A stretch of DNA of 64,000 bases. It comes from Synechococcus sp. MU1642 (GTDB lineage: Bacteria; Cyanobacteriota; Cyanobacteriia; PCC-6307; Cyanobiaceae). Each line of letters begins with the position of its first letter. Within the stretch, counting starts at the first letter, position 1. The translations under genes were made by a program, and so were the position numbers. The notes below the pieces were generated by a model. The model was not told the origin of the DNA and did not search any database. It saw only the letters and a program-made list of their open reading frames with translations. The stretch is from assembly GCF_020514115.1 (NCBI RefSeq), contig NZ_VTKZ01000007.1:44593-108592 (forward strand), read 5' to 3'. This document shows positions 48,350 through 57,008 of the stretch, in pieces.

Positions 48350-49338
48350 GTGAGCAGATTTGCCGTCGTAATTCGTTCTTTTGACGGCGAATCTCCCTGC
48401 CTTCGGTCTTTCATTAATTACCATCGCCGCCTAGGTGTTGATTCTTTTGCCCGGTGGTTGGTGGCCCCTGGGGATCCGCGACTTTGTTGCGAAGTTTTTT
48501 CGAGAAATTGAATTGCATTCTATTAGTGGGATGGTCAGAGAATCAGTTCTGTTCAGGATCTGATCCTGAGGATTATGTTGCTGTTATTGATGCTGATGAA
48601 TACTTGCATCCTGATCGGCTCTCTTTTCTGGATCAGGAGAAGGTGGAATCGCTTCTGATGCCTTGGAGGCTGACGGCATCGATGAATATGGCTTCTATGA
48701 AGCTCCACAAAGAGATTTTTGTTTTTCCTCAGGTCAAGTCGATCGTCAAAACATCGGCGCTTCAATGGCTTCGCCTTCATGCTTCAGCCACGTCTGAGTC
48801 GGGGCATGGCCTGGGGATTGCACAAGGCCAGTAATTCCCTATTCAGCATTACTACCTTCGCGGTCTCGATGACCTCTTGCTGAAAGATGGTGGTGTTGTG
48901 AAGCGAACCTTGGCGCAGAGTTCAGGACGGAAGGAGGTGAATCCGAACGCTGATGCGAATCCGATGGATTTCCTCAGTCGTCATGCCCGTGTGGCCTTCC
49001 TTTTAAACGTGCTCAAGTCTATGCCTGTGCAGCCTGACCCCTACCGCATGTCGTTGAATCGTTCCATGTTGGATCATTTCCGGAACAATGTTGAGGGTGA
49101 TTCAGAAGCTGCTAAGAAAGGGCTAAATGACAGTGTTGTGAAGATTCAAAAGGTTTGCCGGAACCGCATAATTCGTCGGGAAATTAGAGCCACGCAGCAG
49201 CCACTTGCTGCAGATCCTTGCAAGGTGAGTTGTCAAAAGAGGGTTTTGAAATTGCTTCGGCAGGATTTTCAGTTTCGTCGTTCATGGTTGGGACGTCTGG
49301 AACACACTCGTGACTCCTGGTTAATGCATTGGACTTGA
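48350..49338 (+). pseudogene. Degraded glycosyltransferase gene
   Basis: Broken coding frames of one former protein. GTG 48350 opens a frame VSRFAVVIRSFDGESPCLRS to CCEVF, ending in TGA 48509-48511. A +1-shifted frame then reads KLNCILLVGWSENQFCSG, DYVAVIDADEYLHPD and SLLMPWRLTAS, which is the Asp-x-Asp (DADE) metal site of GT-A glycosyltransferases. An in-frame TAA (48832-48834) follows, after which QHYYLRGLDDLLLK continues to 49338. The shift could be one base in the T6 run at 48495-48500. It lost the N-terminal to central link and an intact ORF. Confidence 0.8.
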
Positions 49339-49361
49339 GCTGTATGGGTGAGGGGCGACGT

Positions 49362-49616
49362 CTAATCGCTCTGATCCCGGGCCCGTCGAGCATCGATGAT
49401 CTTGGCCAGTTCCAGCACATAGCCTGCGGTGCACCAGCGCCCATGACTGCGGGATCGGTTTTCATGGTCCGAGCGGATCTCGGCGGTCTCGGCCATCAGT
49501 AGATCCAACTCTCCCTGAGGCAGGTCGTACAGCTCCTGCAATTCCAGTTCTCGGTTGAGCAGATGGCTGCGAAACCATTTGCGGTTTTGTTCTTGGGGAG
49601 GGATGTCTCGGCTCAA
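49362..49616 (-). CDS. Conserved hypothetical protein (84 aa)
   Basis: An 84-residue protein from ATG 49616 (MSRDIPPQEQNRKWFRSHLL). Helical, rich in charged residues, without signal or membrane segment; no domain recognised. Coding quality appears real, since the frame has normal codon use in contrast with the pseudogene to its left. It diverges from the phosphoribosyltransferase gene (35 bp between starts). Confidence 0.65.
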   Translation of the reverse strand: MSRDIPPQEQNRKWFRSHLLNRELELQELYDLPQGELDLLMAETAEIRSDHENRSRSHGRWCTAGYVLELAKIIDARRARDQSD

Positions 49617-49651
49617 GGGGCATCACAGCGTGGATGTGTCATTCTCCGGCC

Positions 49652-50044
49652 ATGCAGGTACTGAGCTGGGCCCAATTCGATCAGGCGGTGCAGCAGTTGG
49701 CTTCACGCTTTGCCGATTCTGCGGTGACTGGCGTTTATGGGGTCCCCCGGGGAGGGCTGTGCCTGGCCGTCGCGCTCAGCCATGCCTTGGATCGCCCCTT
49801 GCTCTCAGCACCCGAGCGATCAGCCCTGATTGTGGATGATGTCTATGAAACCGGACGCACCTTGCAGGCGTTGAAAGTTCAGGTGCCGCAGGCATCCTTC
49901 GCTGTTTGGGTCAGTAAGGGTTGTCCTGATTGGTGGATGGCAGCCGTGATTGCCGAGTCGTCGGAATGGCTGGTGTTCCCTTGGGAAAACCTTGAACAGG
50001 CCCGTGCGGACGAGCAGGCCTATCGCGCCTCCCGTGGCTTGTGA
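49652..50044 (+). CDS. Phosphoribosyltransferase-family protein
   Basis: A 130-residue protein (MQVLSWAQFDQAVQQLASRF) with the PRPP-binding signature SALIVDDVYETGRTLQAL (residues 57-74). It has the short form of the type I phosphoribosyltransferase fold, with the GVPRGG segment near residue 30 as the flexible/hood start. The nucleobase substrate is not evident. The stop TGA overlaps the next start codon (TGATG). Near a cytidine deaminase remnant, thus possibly salvage. Confidence 0.85.
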   Translation: MQVLSWAQFDQAVQQLASRFADSAVTGVYGVPRGGLCLAVALSHALDRPLLSAPERSALIVDDVYETGRTLQALKVQVPQASFAVWVSKGCPDWWMAAVIAESSEWLVFPWENLEQARADEQAYRASRGL

Positions 50045-50514
50045 TGAACAACACCGCGCGCACGATTTATTTGGCGTCTCCCTATGGCTTTTCGGCGCAG
50101 TGGAAGCGCCTGCTGTTGCCGGAGTTCATTGGGGCATTGGAAGCCCTGGGATTGGAGGTATGGGAGCCCTTTTCGCGCAATGGTCAGGTGAATCTGGCGG
50201 AACCGGGATGGGCCTATCGCGTCGCGCAGCGGGACCTGCAGGATGTGCGTGATGCTGATGCTCTGTTCGCCATCGTGAACGGAACGCCACCCGATGAAGG
50301 GGTCATGGTGGAGCTTGGTGCTGGCATCGCCCTTGGTAAACCAACCTTCTTGTTTAGGGATGATTTCCGCAGGTGCACCGATTCCGAGCAGTATCCGCTC
50401 AACTTGATGTTGTTTGCCGGTCTTCCCGAACTGGAATGGCAGAAGTACGTCTACAGCGACGTGTCTGAAATCAACGATCCCCAGAAAGCCTTGGCCTGTT
50501 GGGCACGATCTTGA
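50044..50514 (+). CDS. Nucleoside 2-deoxyribosyltransferase family protein
   Basis: A 156-residue protein from ATG 50044 (MNNTARTIYLASPYGFSAQW); a GTG at 50041 is also in frame. The YLASPYGF N-terminal motif and the segment NGTPPDEGVMVELGAGIALG (Asp84 and catalytic-type Glu90) fit the NDT family, which transfers or hydrolyses deoxyribose. Coupled to the phosphoribosyltransferase gene by stop/start overlap, so the two likely act in the same salvage or detoxification step. Confidence 0.88.
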   Translation: MNNTARTIYLASPYGFSAQWKRLLLPEFIGALEALGLEVWEPFSRNGQVNLAEPGWAYRVAQRDLQDVRDADALFAIVNGTPPDEGVMVELGAGIALGKPTFLFRDDFRRCTDSEQYPLNLMLFAGLPELEWQKYVYSDVSEINDPQKALACWARS

Positions 50515-50586
50515 TTCTTTGGAGAATCGTGGTCTGTTGATGCTGCTCGCCTTTGGATGAGCGCTTCAGGGCTGTGATGCTGATGA

Positions 50587-50980
50587 TCAGTTGATTGTTG
50601 GTTGTCTCAGTTCAAAGGGCGTAGGAAGAAGTTGCTCAAGTTGCCTTGTTCCCACACCATCGATGCTCTCCTCGGCCTTGCTTGGCAGCAGTTCCTGCAT
50701 CGCCTGACGGCAGGCGCCGCACGGCATGCGGGATCCTGGAGGCTGCTGCATCGCCTGTGGCATCGATGCAGCTCACGGCCAGTTCAATCAGTCGTTTGCC
50801 CTGGCTGATCGCCGTAAAAAGTGCGACCCGCTTGGCACAGATGCTCAGCCTATAACTGGCATTTTCCACATTGCAGCCGTCGATCACACTGCCGTCAGCA
50901 CACCTCACGGCAGCCCCCACGTGCAAGTTCGAGTACGGGCAATGGGCACGCTTGGCGGCCTGACGAGCGCACACCAGTAA
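50587..50980 (-). pseudogene. cdd: Degraded cytidine deaminase
   Basis: The reverse strand reads RAHCPYSNLHVGAAV, GCNVENASYRLSICAKRVAL, then ISQGKRLIELAVSC, the cytidine deaminase core. The catalytic motif is CAKR instead of CAER, so the proton-shuttling Glu is lost (Glu to Lys at codon 50831-50833). A frameshift near 50726-50740 separates this from the rest: MPCGACRQAMQELLPSK and on to a TGA at 50587-50589 reads in another frame, with the second zinc motif intact. No convincing start codon. Non-functional as read; no intact cdd is in the window. Confidence 0.88.
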
Positions 50981-51460
50981 AGACTCAGCGAGCGTTGTTC
51001 TCGGCAGGCGCCATGGGCCGTTTCAAAAAGTCTGCTCAGGGTTTGCGTCCCAGCCGATTGGGTAAGCCGGGATTGCTGGCTGAGCTCGAACTCATTTTGG
51101 GGATCAATGACCAGATCTCCGCTTACCGCAACATGACTCTCCTGGGCAGGTCTGCTGAAGGATCCGGAGTCATTGAATTTCAGTGCTCCTAATGAGGCTT
51201 CGTAAGACCAGTGATAGGTCATGCGAGACACCTTCATCTGCTCAACACCGGAACTGCTGAAGCGTTCCACAAGGGGGGTGAGCCTGATTTCGATAACTGT
51301 CTTCGGGTGAATTTAAGGGGTTTCACCCTGGTCAACCTGGAACTGCTGATGCTCAAGCTGTCAAATGCCTGGAATAGGCTGGCCGGACCACCGACTCTCC
51401 ACGGTCTGGATCGTTCAGACCAGTGGAGGGAGAGGGGGTGCTGGTGCCAGCACGTAACGA
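50981..51460 (-). other. Gene-poor stretch with no recognised feature
   Basis: About 480 bp between the cdd remnant and hemL. Open frames exist on both strands: forward MGRFKKSAQGLRPSRLGKPG (51012-51191) and reverse MERFSSSGVEQMKVSRMTYH, to about 50905. Neither matches a family I know and they overlap one another. No tRNA, terminator or repeat was found. It may hold further remnants. Confidence 0.4.
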
Positions 51461-52762
51461 TCAGGCCACGGCCGCGAAGCTTTCGCGGAAAGCGTTGATC
51501 GTCGCTTCGATGTCGGCGTCGGAGTGCGCCAGGGACGTGAAACCAGCTTCGAAGGCCGAGGGTGCGAGGTAGATGCCCCGCTCGAGCATGGCGCGATGCA
51601 GTTTGCCGAAGCGTTCAGAATCTGTGCTCTTGGCTTCTTCAAAATTGCGCACCGGGCCTTCGCACAGGAAAAAGCCGAACATGGCGCTGACACTGGCAGC
51701 TGTGATCGGCATACCAGCGGATTTGGCGGCGTCCTTGATGCCCGCCACGAGCTTCTGGGTTGTGGCCGTCAGCTTCTCGTATGTGCCGGGCTGCTTGAGC
51801 AGTTCCAGGGTCTTGATGCCGGCGGTCATCGCCAGGGGGTTCCCACTGAGGGTTCCCGCCTGATACATGGGGCCTGCCGGAGCCACCATTCCCATGATGT
51901 CGGCGCGGCCGCCGTAGGCTCCCACGGGAAGTCCGCCACCGATCACCTTGCCCATGGTCGTGAGGTCTGGAGTGACGCCGAAATGAGCCTGGGCACCGCC
52001 GTAACTGATCCGGAATCCGGTCATCACTTCGTCGAAGACGAGTAGGGCACCGTTCTCTTTGGTGAGTTCTCGCAGACCTTCGAGGAAGCCGGGTTCCGGC
52101 TGAATGAAGCCAGCGTTGCCAACAATGGGCTCGAGGATTACGCCGGAGATGGCGTCAGGGTTCTCAGCGAACAGAGCCTTAACGGCCTCGAGATCGTTGT
52201 AAGGCGCAGTAAGGGTATTGGCGGTGGTGCTGCGGGGCACCCCGGGGGAATCGGGCAGGCCAAGGGTGGCCACGCCAGAACCAGCCTTCACCAGGAACAT
52301 GTCCGCATGGCCGTGGTAACACCCCTCGAACTTGATCACCTTGTCCCGGCCGGTATAGGCACGGATCAGTCGCAACACAGCCATGCAGGCCTCGGTGCCG
52401 CTATTGACGAAGCGCACCATCTCAACGCTGGGCACAGCGTCGATCACCATTTCGGCCAGGGTGTTTTCCAGGGCACAAGGTGCTCCGAAGCTGGTGCCCT
52501 TTTCGATCGCCTCCTGCAGTGCTGCGATCACCTCGGGGTGGGCGTGGCCGCAGATGGCCGGTCCCCAGCTGCCGATGTAGTCGATGTATTTATTTCCATC
52601 CACGTCCCAGGCATAGGGACCCTTCACTCGATCGAACACGATCGGCTGACCGCCAACCGACTTGAAGGCCCGCACAGGGGAGCTGACACCTCCAGGCATC
52701 AGGGCCTGTGCTGCCCCGAAGATGGCCTGGGAGTGGCTGGTGTTCAACGCGGGAGCTGTCAC
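51461..52762 (-). CDS. hemL: Glutamate-1-semialdehyde 2,1-aminomutase
   Basis: PLP enzyme converting glutamate-1-semialdehyde to 5-aminolevulinate, the precursor of chlorophyll and heme in the C5 pathway. The 433-residue protein includes [89 protein letters not shown] and the PLP-Lys loop [18 protein letters not shown]. It starts with a GTG at 52762 ([11 protein letters not shown]); a longer in-frame ATG exists at 52819. Diverges from the glcD-like gene; 136 bp between starts. Confidence 0.97.
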   Translation of the reverse strand: MTAPALNTSHSQAIFGAAQALMPGGVSSPVRAFKSVGGQPIVFDRVKGPYAWDVDGNKYIDYIGSWGPAICGHAHPEVIAALQEAIEKGTSFGAPCALENTLAEMVIDAVPSVEMVRFVNSGTEACMAVLRLIRAYTGRDKVIKFEGCYHGHADMFLVKAGSGVATLGLPDSPGVPRSTTANTLTAPYNDLEAVKALFAENPDAISGVILEPIVGNAGFIQPEPGFLEGLRELTKENGALLVFDEVMTGFRISYGGAQAHFGVTPDLTTMGKVIGGGLPVGAYGGRADIMGMVAPAGPMYQAGTLSGNPLAMTAGIKTLELLKQPGTYEKLTATTQKLVAGIKDAAKSAGMPITAASVSAMFGFFLCEGPVRNFEEAKSTDSERFGKLHRAMLERGIYLAPSAFEAGFTSLAHSDADIEATINAFRESFAAVA

Positions 52763-52898
52763 TGGAACCGACGCCAAAGGGCTGATGCAAACCGTGCAAC
52801 ATCCTGACTCAGGAACCACCGGTTCTGTTTGCTGTGTTTCTTAATTGGCCACTTCGCACGCATTTTGATGCGTAGTCTTTAGTCAGATCGAGATCGAT

Positions 52899-54350
52899 GT
52901 GGCCCACGACTGGTCAGTGCTGGAGAGGGATCTGCGCCGATGTCTGCCCCCTCGGGCCATCGTGGCGAAGCGTCAGGAACTGCTCAGTTACGACTGTGAC
53001 GGACTGACGCTTGAGCGCCACTGTCCGCCCCTGGCGGTGCTGCCGGAGACCACCGAACAGGTCGCCGCGGTGTTGCAATGCTGCCATCGACACGGTGTGC
53101 CGTTTGTGGCTCGCGGCAGCGGTACCGGCCTCTCGGGGGGAGCGTTGGTGGAGCAGCAGGCGCTTTTGGTGGTGACCAGTCGCATGCGTCGGGTGCTCGA
53201 CCTTGATCTGGCCAATCAGCGGGTCACGGTGCAGCCCGGGGTCATCAACAGCTGGGTGACACGCGCTGTTGCAGGTGATGGGTTTTATTACGCCCCGGAT
53301 CCGTCCAGCCAGGTGGTTTGCAGCATCGGCGGAAATGTGGCGGAAAATTCAGGCGGGGTGCACTGCCTCAAATACGGCGTGACCAGCAACCACGTAATGG
53401 GGCTTGAGGTGGTGCTGCCCGATGGAACCATCACGCAGTTGGGCAATGGGCTGGCCGAATCCTGCGAACTGGATCTACGTGGTGCCTTCATCGGCAGCGA
53501 AGGAACGTTGGGCATTGCAACGGCCATCACCCTGCGCCTGCTTCGGGCGCCGGAGTGCGTGAACGTGCTGTTGGTGGATTTCGCCACGATGGAAGCGGCA
53601 GGGGAAGCGGTGCGATCGGTGACCGCGAGCGGCCTCTTGCCTGCAGGGATGGAAATCATGGACAACGTCACCATCAACGCCGTCAATGATTTCTTCGGGT
53701 ACGACGAATACCCCCGTGATGCTGCGGCCGTTCTGCTGATTGAGCTCGATGGGCAGGAGGCTGAGGTTCAGGCCTCTTCGGAACGTGCCGAAGCGCTTTG
53801 TCGAGCGGCAGGGGCCCGTGGCCTGCGGCGGGCCCAAGACCTCGCGGAGTGCGCGGTGCTCTGGAAAGGCCGTAAATCCGCGTTTTCCGCAGTGGGCAAA
53901 ATCACGCCGACCTATTACGTGCAAGACGGTGTGGTTCCCCGCAGCAGCCTTCCGTCGGTGCTTGCGGCAATTGAACGGCTCAGCCAGGAGCACGGCCTGC
54001 CCGTCGCCAATGTTTTCCATGCCGGCGATGGCAACCTTCATCCACTGATCCTGTATTCCCTGGACCAGCCCAACGTGGAGAGGAACGTCAAGGAGCTCGG
54101 TGCCGCCATCCTGCGGGTGTGCCTTGATGCCGGAGGCAGCATCAGTGGAGAGCATGGCGTTGGCGCTGACAAGCGTTGCTACCTCGACTGGATGTTCACC
54201 CCCGACGACCTGGAGACGATGGGGCTGTTGCGTTCCGCCTTCGATCCAGACAACCGGGCCAATCCGGGCAAGGTGCTCCCTACGCCGCGCACGTGCGGGG
54301 AATCATCCAAACGGACGGTGACGCTGCCTGCAGGAGTTGAGGTCTACTGA
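52899..54350 (+). CDS. FAD-linked oxidase, GlcD-like (glycolate oxidase subunit type)
   Basis: A 483-residue FAD-dependent 2-hydroxy-acid oxidoreductase of the GlcD/LDH type. It has the FAD_binding_4 region PFVARGSGTGLSGGALVEQ (about 69-87), GGNVAENSGGVHCLKYGVTSNHVMGLEVVLPDG and the C-terminal lobe with PVANVFHAGDGNLHPLILY and ISGEHGVGADKRCYL. In cyanobacteria GlcD-type dehydrogenase oxidises glycolate from photorespiration. Starts with a GTG 52899. Ends 6 bp from the convergent xth gene. Confidence 0.93.
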   Translation: MAHDWSVLERDLRRCLPPRAIVAKRQELLSYDCDGLTLERHCPPLAVLPETTEQVAAVLQCCHRHGVPFVARGSGTGLSGGALVEQQALLVVTSRMRRVLDLDLANQRVTVQPGVINSWVTRAVAGDGFYYAPDPSSQVVCSIGGNVAENSGGVHCLKYGVTSNHVMGLEVVLPDGTITQLGNGLAESCELDLRGAFIGSEGTLGIATAITLRLLRAPECVNVLLVDFATMEAAGEAVRSVTASGLLPAGMEIMDNVTINAVNDFFGYDEYPRDAAAVLLIELDGQEAEVQASSERAEALCRAAGARGLRRAQDLAECAVLWKGRKSAFSAVGKITPTYYVQDGVVPRSSLPSVLAAIERLSQEHGLPVANVFHAGDGNLHPLILYSLDQPNVERNVKELGAAILRVCLDAGGSISGEHGVGADKRCYLDWMFTPDDLETMGLLRSAFDPDNRANPGKVLPTPRTCGESSKRTVTLPAGVEVY

Positions 54351-54356
54351 ACTGAA

Positions 54357-55190
54357 TTAGAACAACGGTTCATCGCCGTCATCGTCGTCGGCTGGAGGCC
54401 AGTCGAGGTCAACGCTGACCGGGGCGTGGTCGCTGGGTTGTTGGTTGCCGCGCATGCCTTTGTGGATGACGCAGCTGCGGGCAAGTCCCAGCAGCTCGTC
54501 GCATAGGTAGATGTGGTCAATGCGCCAGCCGCGATCCCGGTCCCAGGCACCGCTGCGGTAGTCCCACCAGCTCCAGTGACCGGAGTCCGGTTCGAAAACC
54601 CGGAACACGTCCTGAAGCCGTTCACCTAGGGCTTCACGAAGGGCCTGGCGCTCGGCATCGCTCGCCATGATTCCGCCGGTTTGGCGTTCGGGGTCAGGAA
54701 GATCGCGTGTTTCGAGGCCGATGTTGAAGTCGCCGACCATGCACAGCGGCTCGCCGCGTTGCTGTTGAGCATCGAGATAACGCTTGAGGCAGCCGAGCCA
54801 GGCCAATTTGTAGGGGTATTTCTCCGACTTCAGGCTCGATCCATTTGGTACATAGAGGTTGAGCACGCGAACACTATTAAGCAGTGCGCTGATCACGCGC
54901 TTCTGTGCGCCGAGATCGTCCGCTTCCGCATCATCTGGGAGCTCACCAACGAAGCCGCAGCGCACATCCTCCAAGGGCTCGCGGCTGATCAGCGCGACGC
55001 CGTTGTAGGCCTTTTGGCCATGCATGTGCACGTGCCAGCCTGCAGATTTGAAGGCCTCAAGGGGGAACAGAGGGTCATCCACCTTGGTTTCCTGCAGACA
55101 GAGCAGATCCGGTTGCTCGCTCTCCAGCCAGCTGAGCACCTGATCCAATCGCATGCGAACCGAGTTCACATTCCAGGTGGCGATTTGCAC
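54357..55190 (-). CDS. xth: Exodeoxyribonuclease III family (AP endonuclease)
   Basis: DNA repair enzyme that cleaves AP sites and removes 3' blocks. The 277-residue protein from a GTG (VQIATWNVNSVRMRL) has the endonuclease/exonuclease/phosphatase core: NVNSVRMR, LCLQETKVDDP, HGQKAYNGVALISREP, VGDFNIG, WWDYRSGAWDRDRGWRIDHIYL and SDHAPVSVDLDW. The catalytic Glu, Asp, Asn and His residues are all visible. It diverges from the following signal-peptide protein. Confidence 0.94.
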   Translation of the reverse strand: MQIATWNVNSVRMRLDQVLSWLESEQPDLLCLQETKVDDPLFPLEAFKSAGWHVHMHGQKAYNGVALISREPLEDVRCGFVGELPDDAEADDLGAQKRVISALLNSVRVLNLYVPNGSSLKSEKYPYKLAWLGCLKRYLDAQQQRGEPLCMVGDFNIGLETRDLPDPERQTGGIMASDAERQALREALGERLQDVFRVFEPDSGHWSWWDYRSGAWDRDRGWRIDHIYLCDELLGLARSCVIHKGMRGNQQPSDHAPVSVDLDWPPADDDDGDEPLF

Positions 55191-55245
55191 GGTTGATCCT
55201 TTGGCGTCAAGGACCCTTAGCATCTGCCAAATCTGGAGTTCGCTG

Positions 55246-55530
55246 ATGTCTCGCCGTCTTGCGGCTGCCGCGCAACTTGCGCTGTCTTTTGTAGTGATGA
55301 CAGCTATCCCGGTGGGGGTTCATGCTCAAGTTGAAGCTCCTTTTCAGAACCGCGAGGAACGCGAGATCTACGGCGACACCGATGGCAGCGGCTCAATTCT
55401 GGATTCCGCGAACCCCATGGATCTGTTGAATCAGATTCGGCGGGCGACGGCCATGGACGATGCCACGCCACCCTCCGATGCCATTGATGCGGCCCTCAAG
55501 GCCTATCAGAACCCTCCCAAAACGCCATAG
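55246..55530 (+). CDS. Exported hypothetical protein (94 aa)
   Basis: From ATG 55246 (MSRRLAAAAQLALSFVVMTA) the first 30 residues form a signal peptide with probable cleavage near VHAQ; the mature part contains EEREIYGDTDGSGSILDSAN (possibly a short calcium-loop-like acidic stretch, unproven), DLLNQIRRATAMDD and a proline-rich ending. Not recognised. A longer in-frame ATG lies over the divergent xth start. Followed by the decayed TPR-like sequence on the other strand. Confidence 0.68.
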   Translation: MSRRLAAAAQLALSFVVMTAIPVGVHAQVEAPFQNREEREIYGDTDGSGSILDSANPMDLLNQIRRATAMDDATPPSDAIDAALKAYQNPPKTP

Positions 55531-55539
55531 CGCTGAGTT

Positions 55540-56294
55540 GTTCAGAAGCGTTGCTACGGGCTGCGCTTAATCCGAGCTGTCCGGCCACCGCATCGATCCG
55601 TCCGTTTGCGTCCCGTTTTTCTGGGCCTGCTCCAGCAAGGTGTGAACAGCCTCTTCATCTCCCTTTTTTGCCGCACAGCGTTAGGGCCAAAAGGGGCCTT
55701 GCATCATTTATTTTTTCTCTGGCCAGTTAGCCATACGTATTCATTGCGGCCTGATCGGATCCGCCTTGTCTCGGCACATCAGCCAGAAGCAATCCGACCT
55801 CCAAACGCTGGCCAGGCTCAAGGTTTTTGAACCGGGTGGTGAGCTCCGCTCTCGCCTGCCGATGGCGTCCCTGCTCTTGGTTTAGAAACACAAGCACTTG
55901 CAGAACCTACGGATCATTCCGATGCAGCGGAAGCAGATTTTGGAGGCTGCGCCGGGATGATTCGGGCTGGCCATTGCGACGTTGCAGGTCCGCTTTAAAC
56001 AGGATGAGTTCGCGCGGCGTGGTGCGGCCAGACAGCCAGGGTTGCAGCATCATTTCGGCCTCTTGCAGGAGTTCTAGTGCCACCAGGCGTTCCAGCAGCA
56101 GGCCCTGATCTGCCTCGCTGAGGTTGTCCTGGCCCTAGAGCTGAAGATCGGCAGTTCAATCTGCTGATCTTCAGCCTGGCGTCTCCCCCGTGCACGGGTT
56201 TCCTGGGGGCCATGGAGGCAGCTGCGATCCAACCGACCAGTGCAGCTCCAGTGATGGAAGCCAGCAGCAACAGAATCCGGCCCGGGCTTGGCAT
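55540..56294 (-). pseudogene. Degraded TPR-like membrane-anchored protein gene
   Basis: The reverse strand shows pieces of one protein in different frames. ATG 56294 opens MPSPGRILLLLASITGAALVG, a signal anchor. Another frame reads GQDNLSEADQGLLLERLVALELLQEAEMMLQPWL, ELILFKADLQRRNGQPESSRRSL, interrupted by TAG at 55907-55909 and ending with TAA near 55727. Downstream, in further frames, come LLALTLCG, KKGDEEAVHTLLEQAQK and RIDAVAGQLGLSAARS. The helix pairs look like TPR repeats. At least three frameshifts and one stop make it non-functional. Confidence 0.72.
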
Positions 56295-56387
56295 CCGATC
56301 TCGAATCAGCCACTTCAGTCTGAGGAGATTGCAGTGGGCTGGCTACAGTCCCTACGAGGGCTTTTGACTCCGCCCGGATCAGCATCA

Positions 56388-57008
56388 ATGCGCGCCCATC
56401 CGATTCCCCCGGTTACAGAGCCGTTGCAGTACCGGGCCATCGGGCTTGTGCGCGGCACGTACACCCCAACCGATCCCGAGCAACTCACCCGTGGCAACTT
56501 GACCGATGCCCAGGGGGTCCCATTGGAAACAGTTGTTCTCGGTCGTGTGCTCACCCTGATTCGGCGGCATCTCCCCCTGGATCAACCCCACCTCTGGGTC
56601 GTCTATCCCAGAAGCCGTGAAAGTGATCATCTGCATCTGCAGATCGCTGGGGTATGGGAACCCAGCACCTTGGCTCCGGACCAAGCCGATGCCTCTGACA
56701 CCCTGCCGGAGGGTGACGACTTCTTCTCCATTCGAGGGGAGTTGATCTTCACCAAGCCTGAAACCGGCGAAATTGTGGTGAAGGTTCGGCAGCAGGCTCG
56801 TGCAGACGGCCACCGTCCGCTTCCCTTCAAAATTCAGATCAAGGGTGAGCTTCCCCTTGAACACCTTCGTCACTTCGTCAGCCTTGACCTGCGCCGCCAG
56901 GGCCAGGAACTTCACCTCGAACAGCACGAGGTGATTGCTCCCATGCCGACGCGTGGCGGCAAATCCAAGGGAGGTCGTGGGCGTGCCACCTCCCGCGCTC
57001 GCAGCTGA
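56388..57008 (+). CDS. Conserved cyanobacterial hypothetical protein (206 aa)
   Basis: ATG 56388 (MRAHPIPPVTEPLQYRAIGL) gives 206 residues. A beta-rich core (YRAIGLVRGTYTPTDPEQLTRGNLTDAQGVPLETVVLGRVL, RSRESDHLHLQIAGVW, FFSIRGELIFTKPETGEIVVKVRQ) is followed by a basic tail (KSKGGRGRATSRARS). A cyanobacteria-restricted family of unknown function by my recollection. The upstream open frame is not coding-like. Its TGA overlaps the next ATG. Confidence 0.78.
   Translation: MRAHPIPPVTEPLQYRAIGLVRGTYTPTDPEQLTRGNLTDAQGVPLETVVLGRVLTLIRRHLPLDQPHLWVVYPRSRESDHLHLQIAGVWEPSTLAPDQADASDTLPEGDDFFSIRGELIFTKPETGEIVVKVRQQARADGHRPLPFKIQIKGELPLEHLRHFVSLDLRRQGQELHLEQHEVIAPMPTRGGKSKGGRGRATSRARS

Noticed and set aside
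48454..48834. An intact 126-residue gene in the middle of the glycosyltransferase remnant
   Set aside because: It begins in the middle of the enzyme, ends at an in-frame stop, and is continued by related coding sequence on both sides in another frame or after the stop.
50636..50974. Intact cytidine deaminase of 112 residues
   Set aside because: The catalytic glutamate is replaced, the second zinc motif is only in another frame and the end is unlike the family.
48199..51460. Mobile element or phage remnant explaining the pseudogene cluster
   Set aside because: No transposase, integrase, terminal inverted repeats or tRNA-associated direct repeats could be read there.
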